DNA from: Sphingomonas sp. BAUL-RG-20F-R05-02
GTDB taxonomy: Bacteria; Pseudomonadota; Alphaproteobacteria; Sphingomonadales; Sphingomonadaceae
Length of the DNA stretch: 64,000 bases
Direction: 5' to 3'
Assembly (NCBI RefSeq): GCF_022662305.1
Contig: NZ_JAKNQH010000001.1
Span: forward strand, 496,001-560,000
Shown here: positions 53,938-62,064 of the stretch, piece by piece
Numbering within the stretch: the first letter of the stretch is position 1
Layout of the letters: each line of letters starts with the position of its first letter
The notes under the pieces: generated by a model
The model's input: only the letters and a program-made list of their open reading frames with translations
Told to the model about the DNA's origin: nothing
Database searches by the model: none
Program-made: the position numbers and the translations under genes

Positions 53938-54951
53938 TCATGCGATGCTCCGTTCGGCAGCCAGGCGCTCGTCGCGGTTGAAGTTCAAAGGGGAGAGTTC
54001 GGGCCGCTCTAGCGCATGTTCTGCGACGGGCTGCGGCGCGGCTACGGCGGGCGAAGCACTGGCACCTGGGGCATAACGGTCGATCATCCACGCACAGAAA
54101 TCGGCAAACGCCTGCGGATCCTGCGCGGGACTGGTGTGATGCGGCGCGAGGCCGAGATGCTCGGGCGTGAAGCAGAAGGTCACGGTCACGTCGAAGTCGG
54201 CGAGCGCCTCCATCTGCCGGTCGAACCACCCGACCGCATCCGGGCGGAAGCTGTCTGCCCACGACAGGCCAGTACGGATACGCCGCGTGCCGAGCCGCTT
54301 CATCCACGCGACCGCCTCGTCGAGCCGGGGGTCGTTGTAATGAAACCACTGCATCAGCCCGATCTCGGCCGCGTGCTTGGCGTAAATGTCGAGCGCCGGT
54401 TTGGGCGACCCATCCTCGCGGATCAGCCCAAGGTAGAAATGTCGGTAGTAGGACGAGCCTTCCGCCTCACGGTGGCGTGTTTCCGCGCCCCAGCTGCGTG
54501 GCAGGTCGAACAGCGAATACCAGAATACACGCGGCGCGCGGCCTTCCAGGAGTTGCACGGTGCGCTCCAGTCCGAACGCCTGTACTTCTTCCGCACCAAA
54601 AGAACTTACGCCGACTTCCGTCACCCACACCGGCTTGTCGGTGACGGCGCGAATCTCGTCGATCTTGTCGGGCCACGCGCTGAGCGGCCACAGATTCCAG
54701 TCGAGCGGAAAGCCGTGCACCGCCACCGCATCGACGGCGTCAAGCGCGCCGTATCCCGCGATCCGTCCGAGCCAGTGTGGATCGATGGGCGACATGCCGC
54801 CCAGTACGCGCGTGACGGCGGGATTGATCGCTTGGATCGCGTTGCCGGCACGTGAGACATGATCGGCAAAGCGCGACCAATCGGGGTCAAGCGACGGGTC
54901 CCAGTGCGATTTGTTGTTGGGCTCGTTCCAGAGCATAGCGGCTTCGATCAT
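53938..54951 (-). CDS. Glycosidase-like (beta/alpha)8 protein
   Basis: 337 aa from the ATG at 54951 that overlaps the methyltransferase stop. MLWNEPNNKSHWDP near 6 has the acid/base NE pair of clan GH-A glycosidases, and KPVWVTEVGVSSFG near 123 the nucleophile Glu in a strand-7 TE motif. It resembles GH39/GH5-type barrel enzymes but starts abruptly at strand 4, so the first half of a typical barrel is missing; a later repeat-like segment (ILMQWFHYNDPRLDEAVAWM region) may supply the rest. No signal peptide. Likely acts on the glycan made by the cluster. Confidence 0.7.
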   Translation of the reverse strand: MIEAAMLWNEPNNKSHWDPSLDPDWSRFADHVSRAGNAIQAINPAVTRVLGGMSPIDPHWLGRIAGYGALDAVDAVAVHGFPLDWNLWPLSAWPDKIDEIRAVTDKPVWVTEVGVSSFGAEEVQAFGLERTVQLLEGRAPRVFWYSLFDLPRSWGAETRHREAEGSSYYRHFYLGLIREDGSPKPALDIYAKHAAEIGLMQWFHYNDPRLDEAVAWMKRLGTRRIRTGLSWADSFRPDAVGWFDRQMEALADFDVTVTFCFTPEHLGLAPHHTSPAQDPQAFADFCAWMIDRYAPGASASPAVAAPQPVAEHALERPELSPLNFNRDERLAAERSIA

Positions 54952-55745
54952 GCGGGCTTCCTCGCGGGATATGCCGCCATCGGACCATTCTGCCATTCCT
55001 GGAATGGCACCGGCGCGACGCGGCAGATATAGACTTCGGATTCGGGCTGCGCCTCGATCGCGAAACCTGCGGCGCGGAGCATTGCCTGGCTGCATGCGGC
55101 GTTGGCCGCCCACCAGTTGGTCCAGTCGCCGGCATATTGACGCTCGATGAAGTGCATTTTGGGATAGCCCGGATCCGTGAAGTAGGCAGGCGCATCGAAC
55201 GTACCCGGCACGTGGAACGGGTGATCTTCCGGCACGTCATACACCGCATCGCCGCCCTGCTGCATCGTCTGGAACAGCAGAAGGTCGCCCGCGACATGTT
55301 CGCGGATCAGGTCAAGCGCGAGCAGCGGGTGGCGGAGGTGGTAGAGCACCCCCATGAAGATCACGAGGTCGAAGCGCTCACCAAGTTCGGCGACGCGGTA
55401 GACGTCCAGTTCACGGAACTCGATACCGTTGATGCCTACGGCATCGGCGGCAAGCTGCGCCTGCGCTAGGTAGCGCGGATCACTGTCGATACCGACCACT
55501 CGCGACGCCCCGCGCCGTGCCATTTCGATCGCATAGAAGCCAGCGTTGCAACCGATGTCGAGAACGGTCTTGCCGGTCAGATCGGCGGGCAGCGCCGAGG
55601 CGAATCGATCAAATTTGAAGCGCGGATAATTGCCGAGGAAATGGTCGGGCGCGGTCCACAGGCCGCCGCCGAGATCCATGTTGTGGAACCACGGCGCAAG
55701 CGCCTCTACCCGATCGCGCAAACCCGTATCATCACGCGCGCTCAT
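54948..55745 (-). CDS. SAM-dependent methyltransferase, TIGR04290 (Rta_06860-like) family
   Basis: 265 aa class I methyltransferase. SAM motif I VLDIGCNAGFYAIEMA near 62, acidic residue in VVGIDSDPRY, and FDLVIFMGVLYHLRHPL near 125. The N-terminal block WFHNMDLGGGLWTAPDHFLG is characteristic of the family I recall as TIGR04290, which occurs beside glycosyltransferases in clusters without an assigned product. Coupled to the phosphatase upstream and the glycosidase-like gene downstream (ATGA both sides). Confidence 0.87.
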   Translation of the reverse strand: MSARDDTGLRDRVEALAPWFHNMDLGGGLWTAPDHFLGNYPRFKFDRFASALPADLTGKTVLDIGCNAGFYAIEMARRGASRVVGIDSDPRYLAQAQLAADAVGINGIEFRELDVYRVAELGERFDLVIFMGVLYHLRHPLLALDLIREHVAGDLLLFQTMQQGGDAVYDVPEDHPFHVPGTFDAPAYFTDPGYPKMHFIERQYAGDWTNWWAANAACSQAMLRAAGFAIEAQPESEVYICRVAPVPFQEWQNGPMAAYPARKPA

Positions 55746-56338
55746 GCAAACACCTCATTAATGGAAAGAACCCGAGCGCCCCAGTCGCCCACCGCGACGC
55801 GGCTGACCGAAGCGGGATCGACATCGAAGTTGAGCGCATTGCCGAGTGGCAGGCCCAACCAGCCGGCGAGTGCCGCGCGGATCACGTCGCAGTGGCTGAC
55901 CAGCGCCACCGCCTCACCCGGATGCGCGAGCGCGACCTTGCGCGCAAACGTCACCACGCGCATCTGCACCGCCGACATGCTCTCGCCGGCCGGCGTCAGC
56001 GCCTCACCGCGCGCACTGTTCCATATGGCCCATTGGCCGTCAACGGCGAGTGTATCGAATGTCTTGCCCGTCCAGTCACCAAAATCAATCTCGTCTAGGG
56101 CGTTGTCGACCTGCACGCTCAGCCCCCGCCCGGTCACGATCTCCTGTGCCGTTTCGCGCGCACGCTGAACCGGGCTTGACCATATGCTGGCGAAGCGGCG
56201 CGCACTGAGCGCCGCCGAAAGCCGTCGCGCCTGGCGACGTCCGTCGTCGCTGAGCGGGATGCCAGGCGTGCGCCCAGACAGAATAAGGCCGAGGTGATCG
56301 TGCGACGCGTGCCGGATCAAGTACAGAGTGGCAGTCAC
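55742..56338 (-). CDS. Histidine phosphatase family protein
   Basis: 198 aa phosphoglycerate-mutase-like phosphatase. The catalytic motif is LIRHASHD (RHG-type, with Ala for Gly) near 7-14, the second histidine is in ALVSHCDVIR near 150, and the acid Glu in DEIDFGDWTG near 85. Starts at GTG 56338 with GGAG six bases upstream. First gene of the leftward operon, so probably dephosphorylates an intermediate of the cluster pathway. Confidence 0.88.
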   Translation of the reverse strand: MTATLYLIRHASHDHLGLILSGRTPGIPLSDDGRRQARRLSAALSARRFASIWSSPVQRARETAQEIVTGRGLSVQVDNALDEIDFGDWTGKTFDTLAVDGQWAIWNSARGEALTPAGESMSAVQMRVVTFARKVALAHPGEAVALVSHCDVIRAALAGWLGLPLGNALNFDVDPASVSRVAVGDWGARVLSINEVFA

Positions 56339-56403
56339 GCAAGCTCCCGCAGGCGCCTACGGATTGCAGGCTGGGTCGTTACGAAGGCGAAACCCATCCC
56401 CAG

Positions 56404-56457
56404 CTTCTAAGTTCCTCATTCGTGTTGTATTTGTGGCAGAAAGATGGAACTTAGAAG
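56404..56457. promoter_or_regulatory. Perfect 12-bp inverted repeat in the divergent promoter of the glycan cluster
   Basis: CTTCTAAGTTCC (56404-56415) and GGAACTTAGAAG (56446-56457) are exact reverse complements separated by 30 bp. Arm centres are 42 bp apart, four helical turns. The repeat lies centrally in the 175 bp between the GTG of the phosphatase and the ATG of the 34-codon ORF, in AT-rich DNA followed by a GAA repeat. It fits a two-site operator controlling both operons; a long RNA stem is an alternative. Confidence 0.6.
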
Positions 56458-56501
56458 AAGAAGAAGCATTATCGTTGTCGTATCGAAACACCTGCGTCTT
56501 T

Positions 56502-56507
56502 GGAGAG
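56502..56507 (+). promoter_or_regulatory. Ribosome-binding site GGAGAG of the 34-codon ORF
   Basis: GGAGAG is six bases upstream of the ATG at 56514. It supports translation beginning at the short ORF rather than at the first epimerase. Confidence 0.6.
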
Positions 56508-56513
56508 CAGCAT

Positions 56514-56618
56514 ATGCATGGCAAATCGGATCGAGACCAATATCCTGCTTTGTTGATCTCGATCAATTCTGCCCCTGCTGACGTTTCTGATGTGATTGCC
56601 GATGGAGTCCCCGCATGA
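56514..56618 (+). CDS. 34-aa ORF heading the glycosyltransferase operon
   Basis: Begins MHGKSDRDQYPALLISINSA and ends in a VIADGVPA-type tail. The ATG has GGAGAG at optimal spacing and the stop overlaps the epimerase ATG (ATGA), so translation of the operon appears to start here. Codon use is more AT-rich than in the following genes. No homologue recognised. It could be a leader peptide that couples translation to regulation, or a small peptide substrate. Confidence 0.6.
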   Translation: MHGKSDRDQYPALLISINSAPADVSDVIADGVPA

Positions 56619-57730
56619 GCGAGACTGTTCTTGTTACCGGCGGGGCCGGGTTCATTGGTCGCTTTGTTTGCGATGAGCTGCTACGGCGCGGTAACACGGT
56701 GCGCGTACTTGATGCATTGATTCCACAGGTTCATGGCGACGGCGGTCGTCCCGAGCAACTCGCCGAAGACGTCGAGCTGATCCACGCCGATGTGCGTGAT
56801 GGCGACGCGGTGGCGCGTGCGCTGAGCGGCGTCGATAGCGTAATTCATCTCGCCGCCGAAGTCGGCGTCGGTCAGTCGATGTACGAGGTCGAACGCTATA
56901 CCAGCGTCAACGATGTCGGCACCGCCGTACTGTTCGAGCGGCTGATCGACAATCCCGTGCGCCGCGTTGTCACCGCCTCCTCCATGTCGATCTACGGCGA
57001 AGGCCTGTATCGCGATGCGGACGGTGCGATCGTAGAGAATGCCGAGCGCGGCATCGTCCGGGACGGGCAGGCGAACTGGGAGCCGGTCGATGCGCAGGGC
57101 CGACCGCTCACGCCCATGGCGACGCCCGAGTGGAAACGCCCCAGCCTCGCCTCGATCTACGCACTCAACAAATATGTGCAGGAGCGTACCACCCACATCA
57201 TGGGCGCGCCTTACGGGATCGAGAGCGTGTGCCTGCGGTTGTTCAACGTCTACGGACCCGGTCAGGCGCTGTCGAACCCGTACACCGGGGTGCTGGCGAT
57301 CTTCGCGGCGCGGCTGCTTAACGGCCAGCGCCCGATGATCTTTGAGGATGGCGAGCAGCGTCGCGATTTCGTCCACGTCACCGACGTGGCGCGCGCTTTT
57401 GCCGACGCGCTGGTCGATGGTAAGGCGGTCGGCAAGACCTTCAACATCGGCTCGGGCAACGATCGTTCGGTGACGCAAGTGGCCGAGGCGCTGGCGCGCG
57501 CGATGGGCAAGAACGATACCGCGCCCGAGATCGTCGGCAAGGCACGGATCGGCGATATCCGCCACTGTTTCTGCGACACCACCCTGGCGGCCGAGGCGCT
57601 CGGCTTCACCGCCCAGCAGGACTTCATCGAAGGTCTCGCCGAACTTGCCGAATGGGTTGGCAGGCAAACGGCGCAAGATAACGTCGCGCACGCTCGCGCC
57701 GAACTCGAAAAGCGCGGGTTGGTGGCATGA
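56615..57730 (+). CDS. NAD-dependent sugar epimerase/dehydratase (extended SDR), first copy
   Basis: 371 aa extended SDR. NAD motif GGAGFIGRFV near 8-17, LAAEVGVGQSMY near 88, catalytic Ser-Tyr-Lys in SSMSIYGEG and IYALNKYVQ (YxxxK), and FNVYGPGQALSNPYTGV near 211 with GDIRHCFCDT near 310. It resembles UDP-glucose 4-epimerase/GDP-sugar enzymes but substrate cannot be assigned. Stop overlaps the next ATG (ATGA). Confidence 0.9.
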   Translation: MSETVLVTGGAGFIGRFVCDELLRRGNTVRVLDALIPQVHGDGGRPEQLAEDVELIHADVRDGDAVARALSGVDSVIHLAAEVGVGQSMYEVERYTSVNDVGTAVLFERLIDNPVRRVVTASSMSIYGEGLYRDADGAIVENAERGIVRDGQANWEPVDAQGRPLTPMATPEWKRPSLASIYALNKYVQERTTHIMGAPYGIESVCLRLFNVYGPGQALSNPYTGVLAIFAARLLNGQRPMIFEDGEQRRDFVHVTDVARAFADALVDGKAVGKTFNIGSGNDRSVTQVAEALARAMGKNDTAPEIVGKARIGDIRHCFCDTTLAAEALGFTAQQDFIEGLAELAEWVGRQTAQDNVAHARAELEKRGLVA

Positions 57731-58779
57731 ACGACGCGCCGATCCTCGTCACCGGTGGCGCGGGCTTCATCGGATCGAACCTCGCCGACGCGCTTGCCGC
57801 TGACGGCCACGCCGTGTTGCTGTACGATGCGCTCAGCCGCCCCGGCGTCGAGCGTAATGCGGCGTGGTTGCAGGAGCGGCATGGCGACCGCGTGACGCTC
57901 ATCAAGGCTGACATCCGAGACGACGCCGAATTGCGGCGGGCGGTGGCGGAAGCGCAAGCCGTGTTCCACTTTGCCGCGCAGGTCGCGGTAACCACCAGCC
58001 TCGACGATCCGCGTGACGATTTCGAGATCAATCTGCTCGGCACGTTCAACCTGCTCGAAGCCGTAAGGGCGAAGCGCGACGCGACGCCGGTGATCTTCGC
58101 CTCGACCAACAAGGTCTATGGTGACCTGCTAGACCTCGACTTCGCGCTGGGTGCGGGCGGCTATGCGCCGACCGAGCCACGCATCCGCGATCATGGTATC
58201 GGCGAGGATCGCCCGCTTGATTTTCATACACCTTATGGCGTGTCGAAGGGCGCTGCCGACCAGTACATGCTAGACTATGCGCGCAGCTATGGCGTGCCCG
58301 CAACGGTGTTGCGGATGAGCTGCATCTACGGCCAGCGCCAGATGGGCACCGAAGATCAGGGCTGGGTCGCGCACTTCCTGATCCGCGCGCTGAAGGGCGA
58401 AGCGATCACCTTGTACGGCGACGGCCATCAGGTGCGCGACATTTGCGATGTGTCGGATGCGATCGCGGCATATCTCGCCGCGTGGCGTGCGATCGAGCGG
58501 GTGCAAGGCCGCGCCTTCAATCTCGGCGGGGGGACCGCAAACGCGGTGAGCCTGCGCGTGCTGCTCGATTACATCGGCACGCTGATCGGTCGCGAGCCGG
58601 ACGTGAGCTTCTCCGACTGGCGTGCGGGCGACCAGCGTTATTTCGTTGCCGACACGCGGTTGCTCGACACGACGCTTGGCCTGGCGCAGCGGGTCGGCTG
58701 GCGCGACGGCGTGGCCAAGCTCGCCAAGTGGCTAACCGAGCAGCATGCGCCCTCACCGGCCCTGGAACGCGTTTCATGA
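57727..58779 (+). CDS. NAD-dependent sugar epimerase/dehydratase (extended SDR), second copy
   Basis: 350 aa. NAD motif GGAGFIGSNLADAL near 9-22, FHFAAQVAVTTSLDDPRDDF near 79, ASTNKVYGDL near 118, catalytic TPYGVSKGAADQYMLDYARS near 168 and RMSCIYGQRQMGTEDQGWVA near 196. The last two blocks match CDP-tyvelose/paratose epimerase-like enzymes, a tentative guess only. Coupled at both ends by ATGA overlaps. Confidence 0.9.
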   Translation: MNDAPILVTGGAGFIGSNLADALAADGHAVLLYDALSRPGVERNAAWLQERHGDRVTLIKADIRDDAELRRAVAEAQAVFHFAAQVAVTTSLDDPRDDFEINLLGTFNLLEAVRAKRDATPVIFASTNKVYGDLLDLDFALGAGGYAPTEPRIRDHGIGEDRPLDFHTPYGVSKGAADQYMLDYARSYGVPATVLRMSCIYGQRQMGTEDQGWVAHFLIRALKGEAITLYGDGHQVRDICDVSDAIAAYLAAWRAIERVQGRAFNLGGGTANAVSLRVLLDYIGTLIGREPDVSFSDWRAGDQRYFVADTRLLDTTLGLAQRVGWRDGVAKLAKWLTEQHAPSPALERVS

Positions 58780-59876
58780 AGCCATTGCGGTTGCTGATGA
58801 CCGCGGACGCGATCGGGGGCGTCTGGCAATATGCGACCGACCTTGCCGGGGCGCTCGCGCCGCTCGGGGTGGACACGGTGATCGCGCTGCTCGGGCCCGC
58901 GCCGAGTGCCGATCAACGCAGAGCGGCGGATGCGACACCCGGCGTGACGTTGGTCGACACCGGGCTGCCGGTCGACTGGTTGTGCGAAGATGCAGTACCC
59001 GTGCGGGCGGCAGGCGCCGCGATCGCCGATCTGGCGCGGGAACACGCGGTCGATCTGATCCAATATAATATGCCCACGCTTGCTGCCGCACCGGCGGGAC
59101 TACCAACGATCGCGGTCACGCATGGCTGCGTTTCGACGTGGTGGGCGGCTGCCAAGCGATCTCAACTCGACCAATCTTACCTTTGGCACCGCTCCCTCAT
59201 GCTGGAGGGTCTGCGCGCCGTGGATCGCGTCGTCGCGCCGACACGCGCCTATGGCGAGAGCGTCGCCGCACTTTACGGACTGCCGCTTGCGCCTGTCGCG
59301 GTTCACAACGGCCGTACCGCGCCGGCCGAAATCAAGCCGGGTCCGCTCAGCGATGAGGCGATTACGGTCGGGCGGATGTGGGACAGCGTGAAGAACGCAT
59401 CGTTGCTCGATCGCGTCGCCGCGCGGCTGGCCGTGCCGTTCTATGCGGCGGGCGCCCTGGTCGGTCCACTCAATGAGCGGGTCACGCTCAACCATCTTCA
59501 AACGCTGGGCGAAATCGATGACGATGCGGTGCGGCAGCGGCTTGCCCGCCGGCCAGTGTTCGTTTCCGCCGCCAGTTTCGAGCCGTTCGGCCTGGCGGTG
59601 TTGGAGGCCGCACAAGCGGGATGTGCGTTGGTGCTCTCCGACATCGCAACGTTCCGCGAATTGTGGGACGGCGCAGCTGTATTCGTCTCGGGCGATGACG
59701 CACAGACGTGGACCGCGGCGGTCGAGGCATTGATCGCTGACCCAGTACGCCGGCACACGCTCGGCGAGGCAGCGCGCGTGCGTGCGGCGCGCTACACGCC
59801 GGCGGCGGCCGCGCGGGCGATGGCAACGCACTATCGCGCGTTGCTCTCCGGAGACGTCACGAGGGTTGCGGCATGA
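58776..59876 (+). CDS. GT4-type glycosyltransferase
   Basis: 366 aa GT-B glycosyltransferase from the ATG at 58776. The donor-binding C-terminal half shows ASFEPFGLAVLEAAQAGCAL near 270, with the conserved E-x7-E pattern of family 4; the N-terminal DAIGGVWQYATDLAGAL near 11 is a typical acceptor-side start. No signal or membrane helix, so cytoplasmic. First of four consecutive glycosyltransferases. Confidence 0.9.
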   Translation: MKPLRLLMTADAIGGVWQYATDLAGALAPLGVDTVIALLGPAPSADQRRAADATPGVTLVDTGLPVDWLCEDAVPVRAAGAAIADLAREHAVDLIQYNMPTLAAAPAGLPTIAVTHGCVSTWWAAAKRSQLDQSYLWHRSLMLEGLRAVDRVVAPTRAYGESVAALYGLPLAPVAVHNGRTAPAEIKPGPLSDEAITVGRMWDSVKNASLLDRVAARLAVPFYAAGALVGPLNERVTLNHLQTLGEIDDDAVRQRLARRPVFVSAASFEPFGLAVLEAAQAGCALVLSDIATFRELWDGAAVFVSGDDAQTWTAAVEALIADPVRRHTLGEAARVRAARYTPAAAARAMATHYRALLSGDVTRVAA

Positions 59877-60979
59877 AAATCACGTACTTCACGCACAGCC
59901 TCACGTCATGCTGGAACCACGGCAACGCCCATTTCCTGCGCGGTGTACTGAGCGAATTAATCGCGCGCGGACATGACGTCACCGTGTGGGAGCCGGAAGG
60001 CGCATGGAGCCTCGCCAATCTGCTTGGCGATCATGGCGAGGATGGTCTTGCCGCCTACCGGGCTGCTTATCCCGACCTCGCGTCACGCTCCTATAGTGCG
60101 GAGATGGAGGCGGCGGCGATGACCGAAGGCGCCGATCTCGTGTTGATGCACGAATGGAACGAACCAGCGCTGGTCAAAGCCGTGGGTGACCTGCGCAAAC
60201 ATGGTGCAGGTTTCACCCTGTTGTTCCACGACACGCACCACCGCGCGGTGAGCGCGCCGGAGGAGATGCGCGCATATGACCTGTCCGGTTATGACGGCGT
60301 GCTGGCGTTCGGCGAGACGCTTGCCGAGGTCTATCGCGGCTGGGGTTGGCAGGGCCGCGTATGGACGTGGCACGAAGCCGCCGACACGCGCCGCTTCCAT
60401 CCACCCCTGACCGAAGGCGAGCGCAGCGGCCTCGTCTGGATCGGCAACTGGGGGGACGGAGAGCGCACCGATGAGCTCGAACGGTTCCTGTTCGCGCCCG
60501 CCGCTGCCGCTGGCCTGCCGCTCGACATCTATGGCGTGCGCTACCCGACGGAAGCGCGTGCGATGCTGGCGCGGCACGGCGCAGCTTATCATGGCTGGGC
60601 ACCCAATGCCGGCGCTCCGGCGATCTTCGCGCGGGCGCTCGCCACCGTGCACGTGCCACGCCGCTATTACGCGACGATTTTGCCCGGCATTCCGACGATC
60701 CGCGTGTTCGAGGCGCTCGCGTGCGGCATCCCGCTGGTGTCGGCGCCTTGGGACGATGCCGAGCACCTGTTCCGGCCCGGCACCGACTATCTCGTCGCAG
60801 CAGACGGCGCCGAGATGACCCGCCACCTAACCACGCTTCGCGACGATGCGGCGTTGCGCGAGAGCCTCGTCGCGCATGGTCTGGAAACGATCCGTGCTCG
60901 CCACACCTGCGCGCACCGCGTCGACGAACTGCTCGCGATCGCCGCATCGCTCGGCGTTACCCAGAAAGAACTCGCATGA
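59873..60979 (+). CDS. CgeB-like glycosyltransferase (first of three)
   Basis: 368 aa. MKITYFTHSLTSCWNHGNAH at the start and AILPGIPTIRVFEALACGIPLV-type donor block near 265 (IRVFEALACG, then PWDDAEHLFRPGTDYLVA) match CgeB/DUF3880-type GT-B enzymes. The three consecutive proteins of this type (with 60976 and 62061) share the start pattern and the VFEA-x-ACG block, so they are probably paralogues adding successive sugars. ATGA overlaps on both sides. Confidence 0.87.
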   Translation: MKITYFTHSLTSCWNHGNAHFLRGVLSELIARGHDVTVWEPEGAWSLANLLGDHGEDGLAAYRAAYPDLASRSYSAEMEAAAMTEGADLVLMHEWNEPALVKAVGDLRKHGAGFTLLFHDTHHRAVSAPEEMRAYDLSGYDGVLAFGETLAEVYRGWGWQGRVWTWHEAADTRRFHPPLTEGERSGLVWIGNWGDGERTDELERFLFAPAAAAGLPLDIYGVRYPTEARAMLARHGAAYHGWAPNAGAPAIFARALATVHVPRRYYATILPGIPTIRVFEALACGIPLVSAPWDDAEHLFRPGTDYLVAADGAEMTRHLTTLRDDAALRESLVAHGLETIRARHTCAHRVDELLAIAASLGVTQKELA

Positions 60980-62064
60980 AGATCGCCTTTTACGGATCCA
61001 GCTTGCTGTCCTCCTACTGGAACGGCGCGGCGACTTACTATCGCGGCGTGCTGAAGGCGCTGGCGAGCCATGGCTACGACATCACCTTCTACGAACCCGA
61101 CGCGTTCGAGCGGCAGCAGCACCGCGACATCGACCCGCCAGAGTGGGTACGATCGGTCGTATATCCCGCCACGGACGAGGGCCTGCGCAGCGTGTTGGCC
61201 GAGGCGGGTGACGCGGACATCGTCGTCAAGGCGAACGGAGTCGGCGTGTATGATGCCGAACTGCTCGACGGCATCATCGCGCGGGCGCGGCCGGATGCGC
61301 TCAAGATCTTCTGGGACGTCGATGCCGCCGCCACACTCGATGAGATGCGGGCTGACCTGTCGCATCCAGTCCGCCGCGCCCTGCCCGATATCGATCTGGT
61401 GCTGACCTATGGCGGCGGTCCGCCCGTGATCCAAGCCTATCGGGGCTTCGGCGCGGCAGCGTGCGAGCCGATCTACAACGCGCTTGACCCCGAGACGCAC
61501 TTTCCGGTCGAGCCCGATCCGCGTTTTGCGAGCGATCTCGCCTTCCTCGGCAATCGTCTGCCCGACCGAGAGGCGCGCGTGGAGGAGTTCTTCCTCAAGG
61601 CCGCCGCCGCCCTGCCCGACCGCGCGTTCCTGATCGGCGGTAACGGCTGGGACAGCAAGCACATGCCCGGCAACGTGCGCCATCTTGGCCACGTCTACAC
61701 GCATCAGCACAACGCGTTCAACTGCACGCCGCGCGCAGTGTTGAACGTCGCGCGCGACAGCATGGCGGAGGTCGGCTTCTCGCCCGCGACGCGCGTGTTC
61801 GAGGCAGCCGGCGCCGCTGCCTGTCTCATCACCGATGCGTGGGAGGGAATCGAGCAGTTCCTCATACCCGACAAGGAAGTGCTGGTCGCTAGGGACGGGC
61901 AGGACGTCGCCGATCATCTCGCCGCGCTCACGCCCGAGCGGGCGAAGGAGATCGGCCAGGCGGCACTCGCCCGCGTGCTGGCGGAACACACCTATGCATT
62001 GCGCGGTGCGCAGGTCGACGCGCTGTTTCGCACACAGCGCGCGAACACGACGGTGGCGGCATGA
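60976..62064 (+). CDS. CgeB-like glycosyltransferase (second of three)
   Basis: 362 aa. MKIAFYGSSLLSSYWNGAAT at the start; FLGNRLPDREARVEEFF near 195 and SPATRVFEAAGAAACLITD near 278, followed by WEGIEQFLIPDKEVLVA, identify the donor-binding half of a CgeB-like GT-B enzyme. Internal similarity to the flanking genes suggests tandem duplication. Cytoplasmic; coupled by ATGA on both sides. Confidence 0.88.
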   Translation: MKIAFYGSSLLSSYWNGAATYYRGVLKALASHGYDITFYEPDAFERQQHRDIDPPEWVRSVVYPATDEGLRSVLAEAGDADIVVKANGVGVYDAELLDGIIARARPDALKIFWDVDAAATLDEMRADLSHPVRRALPDIDLVLTYGGGPPVIQAYRGFGAAACEPIYNALDPETHFPVEPDPRFASDLAFLGNRLPDREARVEEFFLKAAAALPDRAFLIGGNGWDSKHMPGNVRHLGHVYTHQHNAFNCTPRAVLNVARDSMAEVGFSPATRVFEAAGAAACLITDAWEGIEQFLIPDKEVLVARDGQDVADHLAALTPERAKEIGQAALARVLAEHTYALRGAQVDALFRTQRANTTVAA

